Assembly (NCBI GenBank): GCA_913773825.1
Contig: CAJYHH010000288.1
Coordinates: 1 to 12,918, forward strand
DNA: 12,918 nucleotides
From: Candidatus Sericytochromatia bacterium
Lineage (GTDB): Bacteria > Cyanobacteriota > Sericytochromatia > UBA7694
Direction of reading: 5' to 3'
Positions 7,002 through 12,918 of the stretch are shown one piece after another. The stretch's first letter is position 1; each line of letters opens with the position of its first letter. A program made the position numbers and the translations under genes. Below the pieces are notes generated by a model. It was not told where the DNA came from. It was given only the letters and a program-made list of their open reading frames with translations, and made no database searches.

Positions 7002-7030
7002 TTGTCTAAGATTTTATAGCCAGATATATA
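7002..7030 (+). promoter_or_regulatory. Candidate sigma70-type promoter upstream of the lipoprotein gene
   Basis: TTGTCT (7002-7007), 17 bases, TATATA (7025-7030): each hexamer matches the consensus at four of six positions with ideal spacing. If real, the leader to the lipoprotein ATG would be about 340 bases. In AT-rich DNA such matches arise by chance. Confidence 0.25.
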
Positions 7031-7087
7031 CCTGATTGTCTTATTTGCAAGTTCTGACAACAAAAAAAATAGTGTTGTTATGAGCTG

Positions 7088-7101
7088 ATTTTGGCCAAAA
7101 T
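7088..7101. repeat. 14-bp perfect palindrome
   Basis: ATTTTGGCCAAAAT is perfectly self-complementary over 14 bases. The bases GCCAA-AATA-TTGGC (7094-7107) form an overlapping second inverted repeat. The size fits an operator for a dimeric regulator; no known motif is recognised. Confidence 0.5.
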
Positions 7102-7123
7102 ATTGGCTCTTGGGGCTTTATTA

Positions 7124-7148
7124 AAATGGATGACAAAAAAATCCATTT
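7124..7148. repeat. 8-bp inverted repeat with A-rich loop
   Basis: AAATGGAT (7124-7131) and ATCCATTT (7141-7148) are perfect reverse complements around a 9-base loop GACAAAAAA. There is no T tract after it on either strand, so it is not an evident terminator. Confidence 0.45.
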
Positions 7149-7219
7149 AAACATAAATAGCGTATGACTTTTTGGTTTGAATATTTACATAAATACAACG
7201 TAAAAATATCTTTTTAAAG

Positions 7220-7229
7220 GCTTTAAAGC
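7220..7229. repeat. 10-bp perfect palindrome
   Basis: GCTTTAAAGC is perfectly self-complementary and partly repeats the preceding TTTAAAGG (7213-7220). It is a short AT-rich site that could arise by chance. Confidence 0.3.
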
Positions 7230-7245
7230 AAATTAGAGCCTTATT

Positions 7246-7295
7246 TTGATCACGCTCTTGCTTCACTCTGGAGATCTGTAGTAGCGTGTAATCAA
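7246..7295. promoter_or_regulatory. Imperfect long stem-loop upstream of the lipoprotein gene
   Basis: TTGATCACGCT (7246-7256) pairs with AGCGTG-TA-ATCAA (7283-7295): 11 base pairs with a 2-base bulge, closing a 26-base loop. It lies 82 bases before the lipoprotein ATG and could be a leader RNA structure or a split operator. No riboswitch class is recognised. Confidence 0.4.
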
Positions 7296-7376
7296 ATTAG
7301 GTTGAGTTTTTTTAATTATTACAATCGTTGTTACTCAGAGAATATTCCAAAAAAAGACTTCAAAGAAGAGGCCTTG

Positions 7377-8621
7377 ATGAAGCTGATTAAAGCTGGATTT
7401 TTTGGTATGGCTGTTAGTCTGTCGTTTAGCCTGGTGGCCTGTGGCCCTGCTCCCAATCCCGTTACCCAGCCTAGCAGTATAACTCCCACCTCCACGCCAG
7501 ATCCAATTCCAACTGAACCCCCTCTTCCGAGTGGCTCACCGGATTCTCAAGCTCCAATACCGGGTCAACCCACGCCGAGTCCAACTGCCAGCTCTGAAAA
7601 TGGTGGAAGCGGGACGGGCACAGCTCCCAGCAACAGCCCTGATGACCAGACGGGTCAGGTGATTGCTACCGCGATTCGCCTGTTTACGCCAGGCAGCGTC
7701 CTCAACAGCGGTAATACCTTTCAGCTTACAGCTGAAGTGCTCAAAGGCCTGGAAAAGCTGACGGGGGTTGGACTGGAGTGGACCAGCAGTAAGCCAAATC
7801 TCATTCAGGTTGACAATAATGGCAAGGTGACCGCACTGAGCGACAGCGGCTCAAGCGTGATTACTGCCCGTATTCCGAATACTGAGCTCAGCGCCAGCGT
7901 AACCCTTGAATTGCGTAGTTCGGGCAGTGGCGGCGGTGGCGGTGGCGGTGGTGTGATCATTACGCCAACGCCCGATCCGGGTGCTCCCCAGATTACGCCT
8001 GTGATTACTCAGCTAACGCCTGATCCGGTAGATGTTGGCGCTGCTCTGACCATTACGGGTACAGATTTTACTTCTAGCTCCACGGTTACGATTGGCGGTG
8101 TGGCTGCAACCATTACCAGCCAGACACCCACTCAGTTAGTCGTGACCGTTCCAACCAGTCTGAGCAGCGGTAGCACCAATGTGGTTGTAAGCAACGCTGC
8201 CCTGACAGCGACTCTGGCTGTGACAGTCAATGTTCCGCTGGTGATTAGCTCGTTTACGCCCCAGCAAGGGATCTCTGGCACAAGCGTAGTGCTTACGGGC
8301 CGCAAGTTCACTGGCGCAACCGCTGTGACTTTTAACGGCGCAGCGGCTACCTTTACTGTCGACAGCGATACTCAAATTACGGCTAAAGTGCCGTTTGGTG
8401 CTGTGACTGATGGCAAAATCAATGTGGTCGTGCCAACTGAAAATGCTGATTCCAGCACGGATTTTGATGTCACTGGCCGAGTGTTCCTGTCAGACAGGGC
8501 GCGACTGGCACCAATAACGGTTCAAGCTGGATCAATGCTCGCATCAGTCTTTACGAAACGCTTAATGCCAGTCAGGCGGGCGATGAAATCTGGGTTGCTG
8601 CAGGCACCTATAAACCTCTGA
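7377..8621 (+). CDS. Surface lipoprotein, N-terminal part (lipobox, Big2-like, two IPT/TIG-like domains); frame broken near 8497
   Basis: Start ATG 7377 has AGAGG (7367-7371) at 5-base spacing and gives a clean lipoprotein signal: MKLIK, a hydrophobic core, then L-V-A-C (Cys22). An earlier TTG (7302) in frame would bury the signal. After Cys22 comes a Pro/Ser/Thr-rich linker to about residue 93, a bacterial Ig-like (Big2-type) domain (about 94-180, with LEWTSSKPNLIQVDNNGKVT), a Gly tract (GGCGGT-type repeats 7929-7951), then two IPT/TIG-like domains (about 205-285 and 286-366), each with ITGTDF or LTGRKF and TVTIGG or AVTFNG strands. From about residue 373 the frame yields non-homologous sequence until a stop at 8621; the true continuation is in another frame from 8498. 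One gene with the next entry, likely surface-exposed. Confidence 0.85.
   Translation: MKLIKAGFFGMAVSLSFSLVACGPAPNPVTQPSSITPTSTPDPIPTEPPLPSGSPDSQAPIPGQPTPSPTASSENGGSGTGTAPSNSPDDQTGQVIATAIRLFTPGSVLNSGNTFQLTAEVLKGLEKLTGVGLEWTSSKPNLIQVDNNGKVTALSDSGSSVITARIPNTELSASVTLELRSSGSGGGGGGGGVIITPTPDPGAPQITPVITQLTPDPVDVGAALTITGTDFTSSSTVTIGGVAATITSQTPTQLVVTVPTSLSSGSTNVVVSNAALTATLAVTVNVPLVISSFTPQQGISGTSVVLTGRKFTGATAVTFNGAAATFTVDSDTQITAKVPFGAVTDGKINVVVPTENADSSTDFDVTGRVFLSDRARLAPITVQAGSMLASVFTKRLMPVRRAMKSGLLQAPINL
8496..8500 (+). other. One-base frameshift site
   Basis: The lipoprotein frame reads VFLSD up to 8495; family-like sequence GATGTNNGSSW resumes from 8498, one base back in phase. A single missing base in or beside the GGG run at 8497-8499 would restore one frame of about 814 codons. 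No X-XXY-YYZ slippery heptamer is present, so programmed -1 frameshifting is unlikely. Either a real mutation or a homopolymer sequencing/assembly error. Confidence 0.8.
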
Positions 8622-9820
8622 ATGCTGCTGAAACTTCAAGCGCCAATCGCAGTCGCACCTTCCAGCTCAAAGCAGGGGTTGGAGTCTACGGCAGCTTTGC
8701 CGGGACTGAAAGTACTCGTACAGCCCGTGTTCTGCCCAACTCGCCTACCAGTATCTTAAGTGGTGATCACGATACCACCGCAGATGACTATAGCGGCGGC
8801 ATGCTGGGCGCCACGGGCATGGCCAATAATGCTCACCATGTTGTGACAGGGGCGGCAGGTGTTAATGATGCAACGCGGCCGGTTCTGGACGGATTTGCGA
8901 TATCCGGCGGCCATGCTGCTGACAATGGTGGCGGCATGTATAACAATAACCTTGGTAACTTTGGTCCCAGATTGTCTAATTTAGAATTTAGATATAATCG
9001 CGTGGTCTCACCCGGAACCGGAACCGGTGGTGCGCTTTATAACAACCTCAGCAATTTGCTGGTGAACAAAGTGACCTTCCTTCAAAATTTAGCTCCAAAT
9101 GGAGGAGCTGTACATGATGAGGGTGGCAGCAGCACCTATACTCAGATTGAATTTTCTGAAAATAGGGCTATTGGTGTGCAAGGGCTAAATGACGTTAGTC
9201 TGGGCGCCGCGCTTTATAGCACCAATAGCAACACATCCAGCTTTGAACGTGTGTTTTTCTACCAAAACGACAGTACGGGTAGCGGCGGTGGCGCCGCCAT
9301 TGTCAACGCTAGTCCCCGTTTTACTAACGCCGTCTTTAATGGAAACCACGGAACGATTTATGGTGGTGCCTTATATATATTCGGCAATAGTGGGCCTCAG
9401 CTGATTCACGCCACTCTATATGGCAACTCTTCTAGCGGCGGCAGTACCGACGGCGGAAAAATTTACCAGGAACCCGGTACGACGCCTGGCTTAGGCATGG
9501 TCAATTCATTGCTGGCGGCAAACGAAACGCTTAATGGTTACACGGTGCCCAGCAATCAGGGCAACGTAACAGGATTTAATCCAGGTCAGTTTACTCAGCA
9601 ATTTTTCCCCAAAGGCTGTGACCAGATTGCGTTTACCGCTGATGATGGTTATCGCCTGCGCACAACCGCTACAACTGCTTTAGATATGGGCGTGATGGGT
9701 CTGTCAGGTTTCACCTTACCAGGTACTGATATTCTCGGCGTTACTCGCCCTTCAGGCGCAGCACCTGATCCAGGCGCTTATGAAGGTGGCTTTGCAGCAG
9801 GCTGTTTGCCACCCGTCTAA
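8498..9820 (+). CDS. Beta-helix C-terminal part of the surface lipoprotein (choice-of-anchor Q-like), separated by frameshift
   Basis: About 440 residues open from 8498, with no good start of its own; the first ATGs (8801 and later) lie well inside the domain. Seen: GATGTNNGSSW, DEIWVAAGTYKP, KAGVGVYGSFAGTE, LSGDHD, LDGFAISGGHA, then repeated rungs with GGGMYNN, GGALYNN, GGAVHDEGG, GAALYS, GGGAAIVN and GGALYI, and the end DILGVTRPSGAAPDPGAYEGG. This is a right-handed parallel beta-helix ending in the D-x-x-G-x-x-R...DPGAYE pattern of 'choice-of-anchor Q' proteins. Such domains form elongated surface or secreted structures for adhesion or polysaccharide binding or cleavage; no catalytic residues are evident. 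With the preceding entry it forms one lipoprotein gene. Terminated by the hairpin at 9834-9865. Confidence 0.85.
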   Translation, partial: GATGTNNGSSWINARISLYETLNASQAGDEIWVAAGTYKPLNAAETSSANRSRTFQLKAGVGVYGSFAGTESTRTARVLPNSPTSILSGDHDTTADDYSGGMLGATGMANNAHHVVTGAAGVNDATRPVLDGFAISGGHAADNGGGMYNNNLGNFGPRLSNLEFRYNRVVSPGTGTGGALYNNLSNLLVNKVTFLQNLAPNGGAVHDEGGSSTYTQIEFSENRAIGVQGLNDVSLGAALYSTNSNTSSFERVFFYQNDSTGSGGGAAIVNASPRFTNAVFNGNHGTIYGGALYIFGNSGPQLIHATLYGNSSSGGSTDGGKIYQEPGTTPGLGMVNSLLAANETLNGYTVPSNQGNVTGFNPGQFTQQFFPKGCDQIAFTADDGYRLRTTATTALDMGVMGLSGFTLPGTDILGVTRPSGAAPDPGAYEGGFAAGCLPPV

Positions 9821-9833
9821 CCAGCCAGATTTA

Positions 9834-9865
9834 AAAAGGCCGGTCGCATGTGCGACCGGCCTTTT
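9834..9865. terminator. Strong bidirectional Rho-independent terminator
   Basis: A perfect 15-bp inverted repeat (9834-9848 with 9851-9865): AAAA-GGCCGGTCGCA and its complement ending CCTTTT. The A/T ends give a U tract in both directions. It sits between the lipoprotein gene (ends 9820) and the convergent hydrolase gene (ends 9891) and should serve both. Confidence 0.93.
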
Positions 9866-9890
9866 GCTTTGACTCAGTTAGTTAAAACAT

Positions 9891-10727
9891 TTAGCGATTA
9901 TGGTTAATCCCGCGCGCCATTTGCAGGCTGTCCTGAACATAGTGCTGGCCGTTTAAGGCATCATCAAAGTTATGTTTGCCAATTTTAAATTCTGTACTGC
10001 GGCCAAAGCTGGCGGCGCGGAAGTAGAAGATATCTGAGGCGTTCTGAGTAAACTGGGACTGACCGCCGATAATCTGATCGGCAATCCCGCCCGCTTGTTC
10101 ACGGTAAGCTGCCCAGTTTTCATGGGTGCGGCCACCGTCGAGTACAGCATTGACGCGTGAGGCTGATTCATACTGATTGGGCTGATTGACAATATCGCGA
10201 ATGCTGACGCGGCGATCATTGCCGACCATTTCGCGCATCATATTCTGAACAATCGCCCGATTCATGGTGGCGGTCATGGTTTCACCCATATCGCCATTAC
10301 CGCCTGACTCCATCGTGCCAGTGGCCATCAAGGCTTGACGATTGGCGTCTGAGCCAAGGTTATAGCGCTCAATCAGAGCCGCACGCATCTGCGGATCACT
10401 CAGCATCTGATCAACACGAGCATCAAGAGCACCCATTCGGCTTAAGCCTACCTTATTGTTTGAGACAAAATCAGCGCGCAGAGACTCAATGGCGGCACCT
10501 GCATCAGCGCCAGGACGAGCACCAAAGTTGACTTGAGTGGGGTTGAGTTCTGCTGTGCGATAACGCTGAGTCTGATTGGTTTCTCGCGGCTGTTGAGTGG
10601 TGGGGCGAGCGGCAGGCTGTTGAGTCTGGGTGGGTTGCTGACTGGTACGAGGGCCAGTTGGGTTTGTCTGGGTGGCTTGAGTAAGCGATGCGGTTGATTG
10701 AGTGCGGGAGATGGGGTTAATGCTCAT
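9891..10727 (-). CDS. Putative SleB-like cell wall hydrolase with disordered N-terminus
   Basis: 278 residues; GAGG (10736-10739) lies 8 bases before ATG 10727. Residues 1-60 are Thr/Gln/Pro-rich and probably disordered; there is no signal peptide. A helical part (75-130) precedes GTMESGGNGDMGETMTATMN (137-156). This resembles the SleB/CwlJ-type hydrolase pattern (Hydrolase_2, PF07486): catalytic-type Glu140, a Gly-rich turn, and N156R in place of the usual VxNR. DIVNQPNQYE (178-187) matches the VxxxPxQF segment, and DIFYFR...KIGKHNF (232-254) the final beta part. The family cleaves peptidoglycan as lytic transglycosylase or amidase. Without a signal peptide, export by a dedicated machine (flagellar or type III-like, or phage-like release) is inferred. 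Shares a divergent control region with the C39-like gene. Confidence 0.6.
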   Translation of the reverse strand: MSINPISRTQSTASLTQATQTNPTGPRTSQQPTQTQQPAARPTTQQPRETNQTQRYRTAELNPTQVNFGARPGADAGAAIESLRADFVSNNKVGLSRMGALDARVDQMLSDPQMRAALIERYNLGSDANRQALMATGTMESGGNGDMGETMTATMNRAIVQNMMREMVGNDRRVSIRDIVNQPNQYESASRVNAVLDGGRTHENWAAYREQAGGIADQIIGGQSQFTQNASDIFYFRAASFGRSTEFKIGKHNFDDALNGQHYVQDSLQMARGINHNR

Positions 10728-10798
10728 CGATAAAACCTCAGAATTAAGAGCTTAGATTCTAAATATATACCCTAAAATGAATTCTTTTATATGGGTCT

Positions 10799-10827
10799 AT
10801 CTTAGTTTTTACTCAGATTAAAGTCAA
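10799..10827 (-). promoter_or_regulatory. Sigma70-type promoter for the SleB-like gene
   Basis: On the minus strand TTGACT (10827-10822), 17 bases, TAAGAT (10804-10799). The -35 matches five of six and the -10 four of six consensus bases, with ideal spacing. The start of RNA would be near 10792, giving a leader of about 65 bases. Confidence 0.5.
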
Positions 10828-10839
10828 TTGACTCAGATT
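10811..10839. promoter_or_regulatory. Palindrome flanked by 9-bp direct repeats, possible operator
   Basis: ACTCAGATT occurs at 10811-10819 and again at 10831-10839, offset 20 bases (about two helical turns). Between and overlapping them is the perfect 12-bp palindrome AGTCAATTGACT (10822-10833), which covers the -35 of the minus-strand promoter. This suits cooperative binding of a regulator controlling one or both divergent genes (inference). Confidence 0.45.
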
Positions 10840-10896
10840 GGACGGGAATTTTGAGTGAAGTTGCGGCTCTAACTGAAAAAAATTGTTTGGATCGGG

Positions 10897-10902
10897 TATA
10901 AA
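10897..10902 (+). promoter_or_regulatory. Candidate -10 element for the C39-like gene
   Basis: TATAAA after GGG, 38 bases before the ATG at 10941; no convincing -35 hexamer at 16-18 bases. Its position fits a start of RNA near 10909. Confidence 0.3.
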
Positions 10903-10940
10903 GAAATAAATGTTCTTAACTTTTGCATGCCGAGGTGTTT

Positions 10941-12119
10941 ATGGTTGCTGTTGATCGTCCGAGTCCAGTGGTTCAACCGGTTGCTGTTACGCCGACTATC
11001 CAGACCCAACAAGCTGAGCCTGCCGCTAAGCCGGTGCTGGTTGCTGAAGCCAATCTGCCGGCTGAGTTAGCGCCAGCAGACCAGAACACAGCTCAAACCC
11101 CCGCTAACGCCACTTTTGATCCAGCTGCCGCTGTCAGTTTTAAAGACACTCAACCGCCAGCTCTGTCTGCCACCCAGCCCATCAAAGGGGTTTTAAAAGA
11201 CGAGGCTCTGCAAGAGCGACTGTCAACGCTTGAAACCGCTCTGTCTAAAGGCCTGATGAACGCTATCTATAAGCGTGAGATTCTTGAGGAAAGCATGCAA
11301 TATGCCGGGCCTCATTTGCCTGAAGCTTTAGAGCAGCAGACTGAAGCTTTTAATAAAGCCGAACATGCGGTCAAATCCATGAGTGAACTGCTCAACGTCA
11401 TGAAGTCTGATGGCGGGGTTGAGGCCTTGCAGGAACATTTGCAAGAGACCGCCATTAACGAGGCCACCGGCAGTGAAATTGACGCTGACGGCGTTTATGG
11501 CCCTCAATCAGATGAGATTCTGCGTCAGCGGATTCAGAATCCTGATGCCACGTATGTTTCACCGGACGATGTGTTTGTTTATCAAGAAGGTGAAATTGGC
11601 GTTGACGGCGGCACCCGCATGGAAGCCCAGGCGAATTGTGGTCCCGCTTCGATGGCAATGGTGATTGAGCGCCAGGGTGGCGAAGCACCCAGCATGAAAG
11701 ACTTGCGTAAAGACGTTGGTGCCCCCACCGGTAATCGCAACGCGACATATGGCTTAGACGCCAATCAGGTCATGAGCGGTATTACCGACACCCTGGCTGA
11801 GCAAGGTATTAACGTCACCACTGAGCTGCAAGAATTTTCTTCTAAACAATCATCAGAAGTGCTGAACGCCATGCGTGAAAAACTTGCGGCTGGCGATGAT
11901 GTGATTCTGCTGACCAGCAATATGGGCTCAGGTGGATCAACCGGCCATTATGTGGTGGTCAATGAAGTCAAAGCTGACGGCACCTTGGTGCTGCATGATC
12001 CGCAAGAGCCTGATGGGGCTGATACCGAACAGACTTTAGCTGATTTAGAAGCCGCCATGTCACGCCGGGCTGGTGAAGGCCGCTCCACCAGCGTGATTTC
12101 AATTCGGGCAGTGGATTAG
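10941..12119 (+). CDS. C39-like papain-fold cysteine peptidase with disordered N-terminus
   Basis: 392 residues from ATG 10941, with GAGG (10932-10935) at 5-base spacing; the in-frame TTG at 10923 is rejected. No signal peptide. Residues 1-85 are Pro/Ala/Gln/Val-rich and likely disordered; 90-175 are helical. Around 181-192, DADGVYGPQSDE resembles a peptidoglycan-binding-like turn (weak). The C-terminal domain (about 225-390) shows a papain-like triad: Cys233 in ANCGPASMAMV, His336 in TGHYVVVNEV, and Asp353 in LHDPQ, in the order and spacing of the Peptidase_C39_2 type (PF13529). The family includes bacteriocin-leader peptidases and other secreted proteases; no ABC transporter is fused or adjacent, so a leader-peptidase role is unlikely. 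Divergent from the SleB-like gene and similar to it in layout, so the two may be exported together (inference). Confidence 0.75.
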   Translation: MVAVDRPSPVVQPVAVTPTIQTQQAEPAAKPVLVAEANLPAELAPADQNTAQTPANATFDPAAAVSFKDTQPPALSATQPIKGVLKDEALQERLSTLETALSKGLMNAIYKREILEESMQYAGPHLPEALEQQTEAFNKAEHAVKSMSELLNVMKSDGGVEALQEHLQETAINEATGSEIDADGVYGPQSDEILRQRIQNPDATYVSPDDVFVYQEGEIGVDGGTRMEAQANCGPASMAMVIERQGGEAPSMKDLRKDVGAPTGNRNATYGLDANQVMSGITDTLAEQGINVTTELQEFSSKQSSEVLNAMREKLAAGDDVILLTSNMGSGGSTGHYVVVNEVKADGTLVLHDPQEPDGADTEQTLADLEAAMSRRAGEGRSTSVISIRAVD

Positions 12120-12124
12120 TCAGG

Positions 12125-12918
12125 CTAGCTGGCGTAAACAGGCGCTGGCTGACTGACTGTTGCTGAGGGCAGACAGCCCAGGCCCTGTAGGGTGATTTCA
12201 AGCGCTTGATCCAGTGGCGTATGGGGTTCTGTACCTAAAATTTTGAGCAATTGCTGGTTATCCAGACGGATTTCTTGCTGCCAGATATAGCGCATTTTAA
12301 GCAGTTCGCGCATGGTCTCAGCAAAGGGTGCAATCAGATAAAGACTCCACCACGGAAAAGCCGCTAATTTAGGCTTTGCGCCACCATAACGGCTTACCAC
12401 ACGCTGAATTGCCAAACCAAGCTGCTGGCCATCTGCGTCCCAGTGACCCTGCATCTGATAACTGGCAAAAGCCGGAAGCTGTTCACGGCGCTTCAGCAGT
12501 TCAATCATAGTGCGCGCCACATCTGGGACATAGGCATATTGATGGCCAACCCCGGCCGCTGCAGGCAGACTGACACTTTTAATTGGCTGGCCGGGTTTAA
12601 TCATGCCCTGTGAGAGCCAGCTATTGCGCACCTGGGGGCCAAAGAAATCCCCGGCTCTGACAATCAAAACCCTGGCTTGACCTGTGGCTGCAGCCTGAGC
12701 CAGACGGCGCTCTAGCTCTACCCGGATTTTACCCTTTTGGGTCAGGGCGTTTTGGGGAGCATCTTCTTTGACCAGGGGAAAAACATCGGGGCCAAAGTTA
12801 TAAAGGGTGCCGGGCAATAAAATCAACGCGCCATGGGCTTTGGCTGCGGCGATGCTGTTATCTATCATCGGTAGAACATAAGTTCCCCATTTGCGATAAC
12901 CAGGCGGATTGACCGCAT
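12125..12918 (-). CDS. Atypical SDR, NAD-dependent epimerase/dehydratase-like (5' partial)
   Basis: The frame is open to the right edge: AVNPPGYRKW... precedes the internal Met at 12868, so the start and the Gly-rich NAD(P)-binding motif lie outside. Seen: LILLPGTLYNFGPDVFP, then FPLVKEDAPQN, TQKGKIRVELERRL, RVLIVRAGDFFGP, and HQYAYVPDVARTMIELL, the order of an extended short-chain dehydrogenase/epimerase. The usual catalytic Y-x-x-x-K appears as T-Q-K-G-K, so the Tyr is missing while the Lys is kept; I recall this as typical of an atypical, NAD(P)H-binding branch whose reactions are poorly known. The C-terminal 90 residues form the substrate lobe. Stop codon lies 5 bp from the convergent C39-like gene; no terminator is visible between them. 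Confidence 0.75.
   Translation of the reverse strand, partial: AVNPPGYRKWGTYVLPMIDNSIAAAKAHGALILLPGTLYNFGPDVFPLVKEDAPQNALTQKGKIRVELERRLAQAAATGQARVLIVRAGDFFGPQVRNSWLSQGMIKPGQPIKSVSLPAAAGVGHQYAYVPDVARTMIELLKRREQLPAFASYQMQGHWDADGQQLGLAIQRVVSRYGGAKPKLAAFPWWSLYLIAPFAETMRELLKMRYIWQQEIRLDNQQLLKILGTEPHTPLDQALEITLQGLGCLPSATVSQPAPVYAS

Larger units (their letters stand above)
6865..7376. other. Long AT-rich non-coding stretch with many inverted repeats
   Basis: 512 bp separate the LysR-type gene from the lipoprotein ATG. I see no credible gene. The stretch is visibly more AT-rich than its flanks and holds a weak terminator (6936-6956), a promoter-like pair (7002-7030), a 6-bp hairpin ACAACA/TGTTGT (7057-7062 with 7073-7078), a 14-bp palindrome, an 8-bp hairpin, a 10-bp palindrome and a large imperfect stem (7246-7295). 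The octamer CAAATTAG occurs twice (7229 and 7293). Another possible promoter is ATGACT (7164-7169) with CATAAA (7188-7193). Possible readings are a long regulated leader, a small RNA gene, or old transferred DNA; the sequence alone does not decide. Confidence 0.5.

Noticed and set aside
6836..7063. Minus-strand open frame of 75 residues overlapping the end of the LysR-type gene
   Set aside because: Lys/Arg- and Ile/Leu-rich composition expected from AT-rich DNA read in reverse, no recognisable motif, and overlap with a confident gene.
7929..7951. GGCGGT-type repeat coding for the Gly tract as a phase-variation switch
   Set aside because: The unit is a multiple of three bases, so slippage would change length but not frame; it is probably only a flexible linker.
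8136..8375. Minus-strand open frame inside the TIG-like domains
   Set aside because: Lies wholly opposite a convincing domain sequence; composition is that of a shadow frame.
8493..8500. Programmed -1 ribosomal frameshift joining the two lipoprotein halves
   Set aside because: The phase change is -1, but no slippery heptamer is present and I see no clear downstream stem; a one-base deletion is simpler.
11455..11764. Minus-strand frames opposite the C39-like gene
   Set aside because: Overlap the catalytic region of a well-supported gene and show no family pattern.
10941..12119. Bacteriocin-leader-processing peptidase of an ABC exporter
   Set aside because: No ATPase or transporter segment is fused or adjacent and no leader-peptide gene with a double-glycine motif is seen nearby.

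Overview
This is a bacterial chromosomal window of twelve protein-coding units on both strands, one of them split by a frameshift. I see no rRNA, tRNA, CRISPR array, insertion sequence or phage structural gene. Two proteins carry apparent lipobox signal peptides. The lineage is uncertain: the mix of Ig/TIG/beta-helix lipoproteins and leaderless Gln/Thr/Pro-rich secreted-type enzymes recalls uncultivated diderm groups near the Cyanobacteriota (Sericytochromatia/Blackallbacteria type). That is recollection of style, not proof.

Left part (1-2435, + strand): the 3' part of an LCM/PPM1-type SAM methyltransferase, a polytopic membrane protein of an unnamed family (conserved-looking HDQISY segment), and a lipoprotein-like alpha/beta hydrolase with a visible Ser-Asp-His triad. 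The first two genes are 16 bp apart, with a small hairpin in the junction.

Centre-left (2603-4947, + strand): a 481-residue protein built like a polymorphic toxin (soluble N-terminal region, hydrophobic pre-toxin-like segment, Pro-rich linker, compact polar C-terminal module). It is followed by a protein made of two tandem copies of one domain that looks like an immunity protein. This is the best candidate for an undescribed system.

Centre (5032-6864): two translationally coupled Rid (YjgF/UK114) paralogues on the minus strand, both lacking the RidA catalytic arginine. A divergent LysR-type regulator follows, with a perfect 10-bp inverted repeat in the shared intergenic region.

Centre-right (6865-9865): a 512-bp AT-rich stretch full of inverted repeats, then a large surface lipoprotein (lipobox, Big2-like, two IPT/TIG-like domains, beta-helix with 'choice-of-anchor Q'-like end). 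It is split by a one-base frameshift near 8496-8499 and ends at a strong bidirectional terminator.

Right part (9891-12918): a minus-strand SleB-like wall hydrolase and a plus-strand C39-like cysteine peptidase are transcribed divergently from a 213-bp region with a palindrome and direct repeats. Both lack signal peptides and start with long disordered segments. The window ends in a minus-strand atypical SDR/epimerase-like gene cut by the right edge. Overall the window is rich in cell-surface, wall-acting and possibly exported antagonistic proteins.
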